A stretch of 64,000 nucleotides of DNA from Polaromonas sp. CF318 (GTDB taxonomy: Bacteria > Pseudomonadota > Gammaproteobacteria > Burkholderiales > Burkholderiaceae_C), in contig NZ_AKIV01000043.1 of NCBI RefSeq assembly GCF_000282655.1, forward strand, positions 1 to 64,000, given 5' to 3'. A model generated the notes under the pieces. The model ran no database searches. It saw only the letters and a program-made list of their open reading frames with translations, and was not told the origin of the DNA. Below are positions 15,988-25,400 of the stretch, piece by piece. The position numbers were made by a program, and so were the translations under genes. Positions within the stretch are counted from its first letter, which is position 1. Each line of letters begins with the position of its first letter.

Positions 15988-17337
15988 TCAGGACAGCTTC
16001 TTGACCAGCACCTGGCTCTTGCGGTCCCAGTTGTATTTGCGCTTGCGGCCTTCGGGCAGCCAGTCCGGGTCCACCTGCACAAAACCGCGCTTGATGAACC
16101 AGTGCATGGTGCGGGTGGTCAGCACAAAAATGCTTTGCAGGCCGGCGGCGCGGGCGCGCTGCTCTATGCGTTTCAGGATTTTTTCGCCGTCGCCCTGGCC
16201 CTGGCTTTGCGGCGAGACGGTGAGCGCCGCCATTTCCGCCGTTTTGGCTTCCGGGTAGGGGTAGAGCGCCGCGCAGGCGAAGATCACGCCGTCGTGCTCG
16301 ATGATGCTGTAGTTGGCGGCGTCGCGCTCGATCTCGGTGCGGCTGCGCTTGACCAGGGTGCCGTCGTTTTCAAAAGGCTCTATCAGCTGCAGGATGCCGC
16401 CCACGTCGTCCCCGGTGGCTTCGCGCAGCTCTTCGAGTTTCTCATCGACCACCATGGTGCCTATGCCGTCGTGCACATAGATTTCCAGCAGCAGCGAGCC
16501 GTCCACCGCAAAGGGCAGGATGTGGCTGCGCTCCACGCCGGCTTTGCAGGCCTTGACGCAGTGCTGCAGGTAAAAGCCGGTGTCGGTGGGGCGCTCGCCG
16601 TTGGGCAGGGTGGCCAGCAGCTTTTCGGCGGCGGCCAGCGGCAGCTCGGTGTCTATGGGGTTGTCTTCGCTTTCGGGCTGGTCGTGGTGTATGCGTATGC
16701 CCGGGATTTCGGTCAGGAAGATCAGCTTGTCGGCCTGCATGGCGATGGCCACCGAGGTGGCGACCTCTTCCATGGTCAGGTTGAAGGCCTCGCCGGTGGG
16801 TGAGAAGCCGAAGGGCGAGAGCAGCACCATGGCGCCGAAATCCAGCACCCGGCCTATGGCGGCGGTGTCCACCTTGCGCACCAGGCCCGAGTGCTTGAAG
16901 TCCACGCCGTCCAGGATGCCGACCGGGCGCGCGGTGATGAAGTTGCCCGAAATCACCCGTACCGTGGAGCCGGCCATGGGGGTGTTGGGCAGGCCCTGGC
17001 TGAAAGCCGCCTCGATTTCATAACGCAGCTGGCCGGCGGCCTCCTGGGCGCTGTCCAGGGCGACCTCATCGGTGATGCGCATGCCGTGTGAGTACTTGGC
17101 CGTATGGCCCTTGGCCTTGAGCTGTTCGTTGACCTGCGGGCGAAATCCGTGCACCAGCACGATCTTCACGCCCATGCTCTGGATCAGCGCCAGGTCCTGG
17201 GCGATGTGCTGCAGCTTGCCGGCGGCGATGGCTTCACCGGCCAGGCCCACCACAAAGGTCTTGCCGCGGTGCGTGTGGATGTAGGGTGCGACCGAGCGGA
17301 ACCAGGGCACAAAGGTGAAATTGAAGACGGCGGACAT
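15988..17337 (-). CDS. argA: N-acetylglutamate synthase
   Basis: This 449-residue enzyme makes N-acetylglutamate from glutamate and acetyl-CoA, the first step of arginine synthesis. The N-terminal amino-acid-kinase domain is marked by KIVLVHGFRPQVNEQL and LLSPFGFSPTGE. The C-terminal GNAT domain is marked by AALTVSPQSQGQGDGEKIL, with an acetyl-CoA-binding QGQGDG loop. The length matches E. coli ArgA (443). The start at 17337 (MSAVFNFTFVPWFRSVAPYI) fits the family; the open frame extends further upstream but is not conserved in character. Confidence 0.95.
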   Translation of the reverse strand: MSAVFNFTFVPWFRSVAPYIHTHRGKTFVVGLAGEAIAAGKLQHIAQDLALIQSMGVKIVLVHGFRPQVNEQLKAKGHTAKYSHGMRITDEVALDSAQEAAGQLRYEIEAAFSQGLPNTPMAGSTVRVISGNFITARPVGILDGVDFKHSGLVRKVDTAAIGRVLDFGAMVLLSPFGFSPTGEAFNLTMEEVATSVAIAMQADKLIFLTEIPGIRIHHDQPESEDNPIDTELPLAAAEKLLATLPNGERPTDTGFYLQHCVKACKAGVERSHILPFAVDGSLLLEIYVHDGIGTMVVDEKLEELREATGDDVGGILQLIEPFENDGTLVKRSRTEIERDAANYSIIEHDGVIFACAALYPYPEAKTAEMAALTVSPQSQGQGDGEKILKRIEQRARAAGLQSIFVLTTRTMHWFIKRGFVQVDPDWLPEGRKRKYNWDRKSQVLVKKLS

Positions 17338-17564
17338 GGGCGCGCTTTCGGGTCGTAAAGGGCAGGGCGGGAGCAGCCGGGGGCGGGGCGGCCGCAGGGC
17401 AAGGCACTGCTTCCCGGCGCTGCTTCTCCCCGCAATTTCCCGGCAAACGAAAAAGTCCAGTGAGTGTAAGGGAGACGCGGCCGGCCCGGGGAGGTCCATG
17501 GTGGCCGGCGTTGCGTCTTTTAGTGCTTGGCGAAGAAGGTGCGGCAGGTTATGGTCAGGGGGTC

Positions 17565-18785
17565 ATGGATAAATATGCGATCGGGTTCTGGGGCTGCTAC
17601 TTCGGGTCGGCCGGCCTGATGCTGGCCGGTTCGGTGTTTGCCTACATCCGGTCCCTGCGGCGCATTGCCGTCAATGCCGCCGCCTCGGCCCTGGCCTCGA
17701 CCTTTTTTGTGGTGGCCTTTCTGGGCGTCCTGCCGATAGGCGACGCCGACACGCAGGACCGTTTCCTGGCCCATGTGGCCAGCCTGGTGTCGGTTTTGCT
17801 GGCCTACCTGCTGTTCTCCATCCTGGGCATTTTGCGCAGCCCCTCGTCCCAGCGGCGCGCCTTGCTGCTGCTGGCGGGCGTTGCCGTGCTGGTCATCGGG
17901 CTGGGCTGGGCCGTGAGTCCGCAGCAGTCCCTGATGCTGAGCCTGGCCGCAGCCGCGCTGATGGGTTTTGTGGCCCTGGCCCTGAGCCTGCGCAGCGCCC
18001 TGCGCGGTGACCGCCTGGCCTGGGTGGCGGTGGCGGGCGTGGTTTTCATGCTGGTGGCCATCGTGGGCCTGAGTTGGGCGGCGCTGGACCGTGCCCATGT
18101 GCCCTGGCAGGCCCACGCCGTCGCCGCGCTGGCGGGCACGGCCTACCTGGCCACCATGGCGTCGGTGCTGTGGATACGCTATTCCTACCTGATCGAGCTG
18201 AACCAGGCCATGGCCTACGGCCCCAGCTATGACCCCGTCACCCGCATGCGCTCCAACAGCGAAACCAACAATATGTTGAACGGGGCTTTCAGGGATTACC
18301 GCGACAAGCCGGTGCCGATGGGCGTGATCGTGGTTTCCCTCGCCAACCTCTATGTGCTGGAAAAGCTCTATGGCCTGGCTGCCGTCAACCATGCGCTGTT
18401 TGTCTGCGCCGGGCGGCTGCGGCGCACCGTGCCGGCCCATGTGGAGATGGGGCGCCTGGGCGAGGACGGCTTTTTGCTGCTGATGCGCAACTGCCACGAC
18501 AGCGGCGACCTGATCCACCTGGCGCGCCGCGTGCAGGCCGCGCTGACGCGCACCGTGACGCTCAACACCAGCCTGGACGTCGGCACGGTAGCCGGCCAGC
18601 AGACGCCCTGGGCGGCGGAGGTCGGCCTGGGCGTGCTGCGGGTGTCCAAAACCGATGCGCGCGCCTCCTCGGCGGTGGGACTGGGGCGCGGCATGTCGCG
18701 CGCGGCGCTGGGTTATCCCAGCCGCATTGCCTGGTTTGACGAGGGCAGCGGGGAAATCGTCGACATGCCGGTGCTGGCGGCCTGA
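17565..18785 (+). CDS. Membrane protein with degenerate GGDEF domain
   Basis: This is a 406-residue protein. Residues 1-220 hold about seven hydrophobic segments, an integral sensor-like membrane domain. The C-terminal 170 residues resemble a GGDEF domain (YDPVTRMRSNSETNNMLNGA replaces the usual LTGLPNR block), but the signature position reads GRLGEDGFLLLM, so the G-G-D/E-E-F active site is broken and diguanylate cyclase activity is unlikely. It may bind c-di-GMP or GTP, or act by protein contact. It is divergent from argA and 95 bases before hrpA on the same strand. Confidence 0.75.
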   Translation: MDKYAIGFWGCYFGSAGLMLAGSVFAYIRSLRRIAVNAAASALASTFFVVAFLGVLPIGDADTQDRFLAHVASLVSVLLAYLLFSILGILRSPSSQRRALLLLAGVAVLVIGLGWAVSPQQSLMLSLAAAALMGFVALALSLRSALRGDRLAWVAVAGVVFMLVAIVGLSWAALDRAHVPWQAHAVAALAGTAYLATMASVLWIRYSYLIELNQAMAYGPSYDPVTRMRSNSETNNMLNGAFRDYRDKPVPMGVIVVSLANLYVLEKLYGLAAVNHALFVCAGRLRRTVPAHVEMGRLGEDGFLLLMRNCHDSGDLIHLARRVQAALTRTVTLNTSLDVGTVAGQQTPWAAEVGLGVLRVSKTDARASSAVGLGRGMSRAALGYPSRIAWFDEGSGEIVDMPVLAA

Positions 18786-18880
18786 GCCGGCACAGCCTCG
18801 GCACGCGGGGCTTTGCGGAAGCGCCGATAATTGGCGGCTTTGGCCGTCCCGGCCCCGCGCATTCCTTACGGCTCTTCCCT

Positions 18881-21800
18881 TTGTCCCCTGCTTTGACTCC
18901 CCTGACCATCACCTTTCCCGAATCGCTGCCCGTCTCCGGCAAGCGCGATGAGATCACCGCCGCGATGGCGGCCCACCAGGTCGTCATCGTCTGCGGCGAG
19001 ACCGGCTCGGGCAAGACCACTCAGCTGCCCAAGATCGCGCTGGCCATGGGCCGCGGCAAGCTCAACTACCCGCCGGGGCAGGGCCGGCTCATAGGCCACA
19101 CCCAGCCGCGCCGCATCGCCGCCTCCAGCGTGGCCAAGCGCATCGCCGAAGAACTCAAGACACCGCTGGGCGAGGTGGTGGGCTACAAGGTGCGCTTCCA
19201 GGACCGGCTCTCGCGCGATGCCTCGGTCAAGCTGATGACCGATGGCATTTTGCTGGCCGAGACGCAGACGGACCCGCTGCTGAAGGCCTACGACACCATC
19301 ATCATCGACGAGGCCCACGAACGCAGCCTGAATATCGACTTCCTGCTGGGCTATTTGCGCCAACTGCTGCCGCGCCGGCCCGACCTCAAGGTGGTCATCA
19401 CGTCGGCGACGATTGATGCCCAGCGCTTTGCCGATTACTTTGCCTCGGCCAAAGGCCCTGCGCCGGTCATCATGGTTTCCGGCCGCATGTTTCCGGTCGA
19501 ACAGCGCTACCGCCCGTTTGAAGAGTCGCGCGAGCACGACCTCAACGACGCGATCGCCGACGCGGTCGACGAGCTCTGGCTGAGCCCGCACAGCGCGGGC
19601 GACATCCTGGTGTTCCTGCCGGGCGAGCGCGAAATCCGCGAGGCGGCCGACCATTTGCGCAAGCACCTGGCGCACCAGCCGCTGACGCGCAATGCCGAGG
19701 TGCTGCCGCTGTTCGCGCGCCTGAGCCAGGCCGAGCAGGACCGGATTTTTGACGGCCACAGCGGCCGGCGCATCGTGCTGGCGACCAACGTGGCCGAAAC
19801 CTCGCTGACCGTGCCCGGCATCCGCTATGTGATCGATGCCGGCACCGCGCGCGTCAAGCGCTACAGCTTTCGCAACAAGGTCGAGCAACTGATGGTGGAG
19901 CCGGTGTCGCAAGCGGCGGCCAACCAGCGCGCCGGCCGCTGCGGCCGCGTGGCCGACGGCATCTGCATACGCCTTTACGACGAGAAGGACTTTCAGGGCC
20001 GCCAGCCCTTTACCGACCCGGAAATCCTGCGCAGCTCGCTGGCTTCGGTGATTCTGCGCATGAAGGCGCTGCACCTGGGCAATGTCGAGGAATTCGCTTT
20101 CATTGAGCCGCCGCAGCGCCGCGCCATTGCCGACGGCTACCAGCTGCTGGCCGAGCTCGGCGCCGTGGACGAGGACAACGAACTCACGCCCGTGGGCCGC
20201 ACGCTGGCCAAGCTGCCGCTGGACCCGCGTGTGGGCCGCATGATCCTCGAAGCCAGGGACCGCAATGCGCTGGACGAGGTGCTGGTGATCGCCAGTGCGC
20301 TCAGCGTGCAGGACGTGCGCGACCGGCCCATGGACAAGCAGGCCCAGGCCGACCAGCAGCACGCCAAGTTCGACGACGAAAAAAGCGAGTTCAGCGGCTA
20401 CCTCAAGCTCTGGAAATGGCTGGGCGATGCGCGCGGCGGCCATGGCGCGTCGCGCGGTCGCGTGACGCCTCCTGAAACAGCACCCGTGCTGCGGGCCGAA
20501 GGCCCCCAGCACAAGCTCTCGAATCGCCAGTATGAAAACCTGCTGCGCGAGAACTACGTCAACGTGCGCCGTGTGCGTGAATGGCGCGACATCCATTCGC
20601 AGCTGCATACAGTGGTGGGTGAACAGAAATGGGTGCTCAATGACAAGCCCGCCAGCTATGAGCAATTGCACCTGTCCATGCTGTGCGGCCTGCTGGGCAA
20701 TATAGGCTGCAAGAGCGACGAGGAAGACTGGTACCTGGGTGCGCGTGGCATCAAGTTTTACCGCCATCCCGGTGCGCGCCTGAGCAAAAAACCGGGCCGC
20801 TGGATCGTGGCGGCCGAACTGGTGGAAACCACGCGCCTATTCGGCCGCGGCATCGCCAATATAGACCCGGCCTGGATAGAGCAGGTGGCCGGCCATCTTT
20901 TGTCCAGACAGCTGCTGGACCCGCACTGGGAGAAAAAGGCCGCCCAGGTCACGGCGCTGGAGCGCGCCACGCTGTACGGCCTGGTGGTTTACAACGGGCG
21001 GCGCGTCAACTTCGGCCGGGTCGACCCGGTCACGGCGCGAGAGATCTTTATCCGCGAGGCACTGGTCGCCGGTAACTGGGACACCAGGCTGCCTTTTTTG
21101 GCGGCCAACCAGAAGCTGATCCAGCAGGTGCAGGACCTGGAACACAAGGCCAGGCGCCAGGATGTGCTGGTCGATGAGGAACTGATCTACGCCTTTTACG
21201 ACCAGCAATTGCCGGCCGACGTGCACAGCGGCGCGGGCTGCGAGCACTGGTACAAGGAAGAGTCGAAAAAGCAGCCGCAGCTCCTGCTGCTGACCCGCGA
21301 AGAACTGATGCGCCACGAAGCGGCCGGCATCACCACCCAGTCTTTCCCCAAAACCTTGCGCATGGGTGGGGTGGATTGCTTGGTGACCTACCTGCACGAG
21401 CCCGGCGACGCGCGCGACGGCGTGACCGTGGACGTGCCGCTGTTCGCGCTCAACCAGGTCAATGAGGAGCGCTGCGAGTGGCTGGTGCCGGGCATGCTCA
21501 AGGACAAGGTCCAGGCGCTGATCAAGACACTGCACCAGCGCCCGCGCTCGCGCCTAGTGCCGCTGCCCGAGACCGCGGCGCGCATGACGGAGCAGCTGCT
21601 GCAGCCCGAAGTCTTCGGCAGCGGTTCGCTCACGGACGCGGTGCTCAAGCTGGTGCGCGACGCGACCTCGCTGGACATCAAGCGCAACGACATGAAGCTG
21701 GACATGCTGCCGCCGCATCTGTTCATGAACTTCCGCGTGGTCGACGAGCACGGCCGCCAGCTGGGCGCGGGCCGCAACCTGGGCGCGCTCAAGGGCGAAC

Positions 21801-22825
21801 TGGGCTCGCAGGCGCGCGGCGCCTTCCAGGCGCTGGCGGGGCTCAAGAACCTCGCGAAAGCACCCGAGCCGGCCGCCCATCCAGGCAAGACTCCCCCTGC
21901 CGGCAAGCCCGGCGCTCCGGCAGCGGCGGAAAAACCGGCGGTCAAGGTGGCGGAGCGCTACACAGGCTGGAGTTTTGGCGAATTGCCCGAGCTCATGGAA
22001 ATCCGCAAGGGCTCGCAGACCTTGATAGGCTTTCCGGCGCTGATTGACCTGGGCGACGCGGTCACCATAGAGGTGTTCGACGAACCCGATGCGGCGGCCG
22101 CAAAACACCGTGCCGGCCTGCGCCGGCTGTTTGCGCTGCAGATCAAGGACGCGCTCAAATACCTCGAGAAGAACCTGCCCGAGCTGCAGAAGATGGCCAC
22201 GGCCTACATGCTGGTGGGCCGTGCGGCCGATAACTCCGGCGGCGGCACGCTCGAGGAACTGCGTGAGCAGATCATCGAGGTCGCGCTGGACCGTGCCTTC
22301 CTGCTCGATCCGTTGCCCACCAGCGAGGGCGAATTCAAGAAGCGCATCGAAGACGGCCGGGGCCGCCTGACCCTGATTGCCAGCGAGGTCGCCCGGCTGG
22401 CCGCGGGCATTCTCACCGAATTCGCCGCGGCCCAGCGCAAGATCAAGGACAGCAAAAACGCCGCCGAAGCCGCGGCCGACGCCGCCCAGCAACTGCAGCG
22501 CCTGGTGCCCAAGCGTTTTCTGGCGGTCACGCCTTATGCGCAACTGCAGCATTTCGCGCGCTACCTCAAAGCCATCACCTTGCGGCTGGAAAAATGGCGC
22601 GCCGACCCGGCACGCGACGCCGCGCGCCTGGCTGAACTGCGGCCGCAGGAACAGCGCTACTGGCGCCTGGTGGCCGAACGCAAGGGCGCGGTCGACGCGC
22701 GCATGCAGGAGTTCCGCTGGCTGCTGGAGGAATTGCGCGTGAGCTTTTTTGCGCAGGAGCTGCGCACGCCGCAACCGGTCAGCATCAAGAGGTTGGAAAA
22801 GGCCTGGGCTCAACTGAATAGTTGA
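18881..22825 (+). CDS. hrpA: ATP-dependent RNA helicase HrpA
   Basis: This is a 1314-residue DEAH-box helicase. Walker A is GETGSGKT (39-46), the DEAH box is at 143-146, SAT follows (VVITSATIDA), and motif VI reads QRAGRCGR. The long C-terminal region (DUF3418) is present, ending with PVSIKRLEKAW. The length is as in E. coli (1300). HrpA rescues ribosomes stalled on mRNA in E. coli. The start is a TTG at 18881 (another TTG at 18893); no ATG precedes the Walker A region. Residues around 521-540 contain a low-complexity insert (GGHGASRGRVTPPETAPV) not expected from the E. coli protein. Confidence 0.95.
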   Translation: MSPALTPLTITFPESLPVSGKRDEITAAMAAHQVVIVCGETGSGKTTQLPKIALAMGRGKLNYPPGQGRLIGHTQPRRIAASSVAKRIAEELKTPLGEVVGYKVRFQDRLSRDASVKLMTDGILLAETQTDPLLKAYDTIIIDEAHERSLNIDFLLGYLRQLLPRRPDLKVVITSATIDAQRFADYFASAKGPAPVIMVSGRMFPVEQRYRPFEESREHDLNDAIADAVDELWLSPHSAGDILVFLPGEREIREAADHLRKHLAHQPLTRNAEVLPLFARLSQAEQDRIFDGHSGRRIVLATNVAETSLTVPGIRYVIDAGTARVKRYSFRNKVEQLMVEPVSQAAANQRAGRCGRVADGICIRLYDEKDFQGRQPFTDPEILRSSLASVILRMKALHLGNVEEFAFIEPPQRRAIADGYQLLAELGAVDEDNELTPVGRTLAKLPLDPRVGRMILEARDRNALDEVLVIASALSVQDVRDRPMDKQAQADQQHAKFDDEKSEFSGYLKLWKWLGDARGGHGASRGRVTPPETAPVLRAEGPQHKLSNRQYENLLRENYVNVRRVREWRDIHSQLHTVVGEQKWVLNDKPASYEQLHLSMLCGLLGNIGCKSDEEDWYLGARGIKFYRHPGARLSKKPGRWIVAAELVETTRLFGRGIANIDPAWIEQVAGHLLSRQLLDPHWEKKAAQVTALERATLYGLVVYNGRRVNFGRVDPVTAREIFIREALVAGNWDTRLPFLAANQKLIQQVQDLEHKARRQDVLVDEELIYAFYDQQLPADVHSGAGCEHWYKEESKKQPQLLLLTREELMRHEAAGITTQSFPKTLRMGGVDCLVTYLHEPGDARDGVTVDVPLFALNQVNEERCEWLVPGMLKDKVQALIKTLHQRPRSRLVPLPETAARMTEQLLQPEVFGSGSLTDAVLKLVRDATSLDIKRNDMKLDMLPPHLFMNFRVVDEHGRQLGAGRNLGALKGELGSQARGAFQALAGLKNLAKAPEPAAHPGKTPPAGKPGAPAAAEKPAVKVAERYTGWSFGELPELMEIRKGSQTLIGFPALIDLGDAVTIEVFDEPDAAAAKHRAGLRRLFALQIKDALKYLEKNLPELQKMATAYMLVGRAADNSGGGTLEELREQIIEVALDRAFLLDPLPTSEGEFKKRIEDGRGRLTLIASEVARLAAGILTEFAAAQRKIKDSKNAAEAAADAAQQLQRLVPKRFLAVTPYAQLQHFARYLKAITLRLEKWRADPARDAARLAELRPQEQRYWRLVAERKGAVDARMQEFRWLLEELRVSFFAQELRTPQPVSIKRLEKAWAQLNS

Positions 22826-22845
22826 GGCCAGGCTTTCCAGGCGCA

Positions 22846-22878
22846 TAAAAAATGGCCTTGCATTGCAAGGCCATTTTT
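22846..22878. terminator. Bidirectional terminator after hrpA
   Basis: A near-perfect palindrome (AAAAATGGCCTTGCA, one base, then TGCAAGGCCATTTTT) with A and T runs at both sides can end transcription of hrpA and of the opposing DUF3309 gene. Confidence 0.8.
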
Positions 22879-22896
22879 CCTGGTGAAACCGCGTGG

Positions 22897-23055
22897 CTAG
22901 ATACGACCCATCAGCAGCAGGATGATGAGGATCAGCACGACCAAGCCAAGGCCGCCGCTGGGCCCGTAGCCCCAGCTGCGGCTGTGGCCCCAGGTGGGCA
23001 GGGCGCCGACCAGGATCAGGATCAGGACAATCAGCAGGATGAGCGATAGGGACAT
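22897..23055 (-). CDS. DUF3309 family small membrane protein
   Basis: This is a 52-residue protein with two hydrophobic stretches (SLILLIVLILILVGALP and LGLVVLILIILLLM) around the conserved PTWGHSRSWGYGPSGG centre, the exact layout of DUF3309. Function is unknown; members are common in Burkholderiales. A GGAG element lies about nine bases before the ATG at 23055. It is easily missed because of its size. It faces hrpA and shares the terminator at 22846-22878. Confidence 0.82.
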   Translation of the reverse strand: MSLSLILLIVLILILVGALPTWGHSRSWGYGPSGGLGLVVLILIILLLMGRI

Positions 23056-23163
23056 TTGGAGGCACTCCTAGTTATGTGTGTGCCTTGATTCTTGCCCGGG
23101 CCCCGGCCTGATCAAGCAGGAGGGGGGCCTGTCCAACCGTCGGTCAATGCTGACAGCCTTGGC

Positions 23164-24339
23164 CTACAGCCTGGCGAGTCGCTGCAGCGCAGTGTTCAGG
23201 GTTTCGTCCTTTTTGGCGAAGCAAAAGCGCACCACACGCTGGTCGAAGCCGTTGCCGTAAAAAGCCGACAGCGGAATGGCCGCGACGCCGATCTCGGTGG
23301 TCAGCCACTTGCAGAATTCGGCTTCATCGAGGTCGCTGACCTCGGAGATGTCCACGCACTGGAAGTAACTGCCTTCGCTGGGCAGCAGCTTGAAGCGGGT
23401 TTTGGCCAGGCCCTCACGGAACAGGTCGCGCTTGCGCTGGTAGAAGGCCGGCAGGCCCAGGTAGGGCTGCTCGTCGGCCATGTAGGCGGCCAGGCCATGC
23501 TGGACCGGCGTGTTGACCGTGAAGACATTGAACTGGTGCACCTTGCGGAATTCGGCCGTCAGCGCGGCGGGCGCGGCCACGTAGCCGACCTTCCAGCCGG
23601 TGACGTGATAGGTCTTGCCGAAGCTGCTCACGATAAAGGCGCGCGCGGCCAGGCCCGGGAAGCGCGCCGCGCTCTGGTGGATGCGGCCCTGGGCCGCGTC
23701 GAACACCATGTGCTCGTAGACCTCGTCGCTGATCAGCAGCACCTCGGTGGGCGCCAGCAGCTCCTGCAGCGCGAGCATGTCGGCTTCGCTCCAGACCGTG
23801 GCGCTGGGGTTGTGCGGCGAGTTGACGATGATGGCGCGCGTGCGCGGCGTGATGGCCGCGGCGATCTTGCCGAAGTCGGGGCGGAAGGTGCCGGGTGTCA
23901 GCGGCACTCGCACGACCTTGCCGCCGGCCAGCTCGATATTGGGCACGTAACTGTCGTAGCAGGGCTCCAGCACGATGACCTCATCGCCGGGATGGACCAC
24001 CGCCAGGATGATGGTGATGATGGCCTGCGTCGCGCCGGCGGTGATGGTGATCTCGCTATTGGCGTCGTAACGATGGCCGTAGAGCCTGGCCACCTTGGCC
24101 GAGATGGCCTCGCGCAGCACCGGCACGCCCGTCATGGGCGGGTACTGGTTCAGGCCTTTAGTCATGGCGTCGGTGACGGCATTGACCAGCTGCGGGTCGC
24201 ATTCAAAGTCAGGGAAACCCTGGCCCAGGTTGACGGCGCCTTTTTCGGCGGCCAAGGTGGACATGACCGTGAATATCGTGGTGCCTACGGCGGGCAATTT
24301 GGTTTGTAGCGTGGGGGTGCGTTCGAGGGTGGTGGTCAT
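23164..24339 (-). CDS. PLP-dependent aminotransferase, methionine aminotransferase (YbdL) type
   Basis: This 391-residue class I/II aminotransferase has NLGQGFPDFECDP at the N-terminus, the PLP-binding lysine in SSFGKTYHVTGWKVGY, the NSPHNPSATV segment and the C-terminal RFCFAKKDETL. These blocks are those of the YbdL group, which prefers methionine and aromatic amino acids. The start at 24339 follows the cysB gene by 26 bases on the same strand, so the two may be co-transcribed. That would fit a sulfur amino acid role (inference). Confidence 0.9.
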   Translation of the reverse strand: MTTTLERTPTLQTKLPAVGTTIFTVMSTLAAEKGAVNLGQGFPDFECDPQLVNAVTDAMTKGLNQYPPMTGVPVLREAISAKVARLYGHRYDANSEITITAGATQAIITIILAVVHPGDEVIVLEPCYDSYVPNIELAGGKVVRVPLTPGTFRPDFGKIAAAITPRTRAIIVNSPHNPSATVWSEADMLALQELLAPTEVLLISDEVYEHMVFDAAQGRIHQSAARFPGLAARAFIVSSFGKTYHVTGWKVGYVAAPAALTAEFRKVHQFNVFTVNTPVQHGLAAYMADEQPYLGLPAFYQRKRDLFREGLAKTRFKLLPSEGSYFQCVDISEVSDLDEAEFCKWLTTEIGVAAIPLSAFYGNGFDQRVVRFCFAKKDETLNTALQRLARL

Positions 24340-24365
24340 AGCTGCGGGGGCGCTTCGAGGGTGGA

Positions 24366-25310
24366 TCAAATCTCGTAATCGTTGACGCGGCCGGCCATTG
24401 CCTTGGTGATCAGGGCGCGGTCCAGCTTGTCGCTGAGCAATTCGGCGAATTTGTAGACAAAGTTGCGCAGGTAGGCGCTGCGCTTGAACGCCACGCGGGC
24501 CACGTTGATGCCGAACAGCGGGCCGGCCGGGATGGCGATCAGGTCGCTGTTGGTGCCGTCTTCCTTGATCGCCATTTCGGCCACGATGCCCACGCCCAGG
24601 CCCAGGCGCACATAGGTCTTGATGACGTCGGAGTCGATGGCCTCCAGCGCGATGCGCGGCTGCAGGCGCTTGGCGGCAAAAGCCAGGTCTATCTTGGTGC
24701 GGCCGGTGAAGGACGGGTGGTAGGTGATCAGCGGTTCTTCGGCCAGGTCTTCCAGCGAAATGTTTTCTTTTTTCGCCAGCGGATGGTCCACGGGGATCAC
24801 CAGCATGTGCTGCCATTCGTAGCAGGGCAGGGTGACGAGGTCGTCGTACTGCGTCAGTGACTCGGTGGCGATGCCGATTTCGGCGACCTCGTCGAGCACC
24901 ATGCGCGCCACCTGGTCGGGCGAGCCCTGGTGCAGGCTGACGTTGACTTTGGGAAAGGCCTCGCGCAGTTTGGCCACCGGCTGCGGCAGCACATAGCGGG
25001 CCTGGGTGTGCGTGGTGGCGATGGACAGCGTGCCGCTGTCCTGGGCCGAGAACTGCTCGCCGATGCGGCGCAGGTTGCCGACCTCGCGCATGATGAGCTC
25101 TATGCTTTTGAGCACATGCTCGCCGGGCTCAGTGACGCGCTTGAGGCGCTTGCCGTGCCGCGCGAAGATTTCCACGCCCAGTTCTTCCTCGAGTTCGATG
25201 ATGGCCTTGGAAACGCCGGGCTGCGAGGTATGCAGGGCCTTGGCGGTCTCGGTGAGGTTCAGGTTGCGCCGTACGGCCTCCTGGACAAATCGGAATTGGT
25301 GAAGGTTCAT
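24366..25310 (-). CDS. cysB: LysR-type transcriptional regulator CysB
   Basis: This is a 314-residue regulator. The N-terminal winged helix reads MNLHQFRFVQEAVRRNLNLT and TAKALHTSQPGVSKAI, which is the CysB/Cbl subgroup sequence. The effector domain contains the sulfate/acetylserine-binding features (TTHTQARYVLP, YHPSFTGR). CysB activates sulfate uptake and cysteine synthesis genes, so the sbp-cysTWA operon at 1489-5499 is a likely target. The neighbours, a methionine-type aminotransferase and a sirohydrochlorin chelatase, fit sulfur metabolism. Confidence 0.94.
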   Translation of the reverse strand: MNLHQFRFVQEAVRRNLNLTETAKALHTSQPGVSKAIIELEEELGVEIFARHGKRLKRVTEPGEHVLKSIELIMREVGNLRRIGEQFSAQDSGTLSIATTHTQARYVLPQPVAKLREAFPKVNVSLHQGSPDQVARMVLDEVAEIGIATESLTQYDDLVTLPCYEWQHMLVIPVDHPLAKKENISLEDLAEEPLITYHPSFTGRTKIDLAFAAKRLQPRIALEAIDSDVIKTYVRLGLGVGIVAEMAIKEDGTNSDLIAIPAGPLFGINVARVAFKRSAYLRNFVYKFAELLSDKLDRALITKAMAGRVNDYEI

Positions 25311-25400
25311 ATCGAATTCAGGCTAATTATTGACTTTATTATGCCCGTATACCGCTATAGAGACGGCTGGCAGCCTGTTTGCCGCCGCGCCGGCCAAGCC

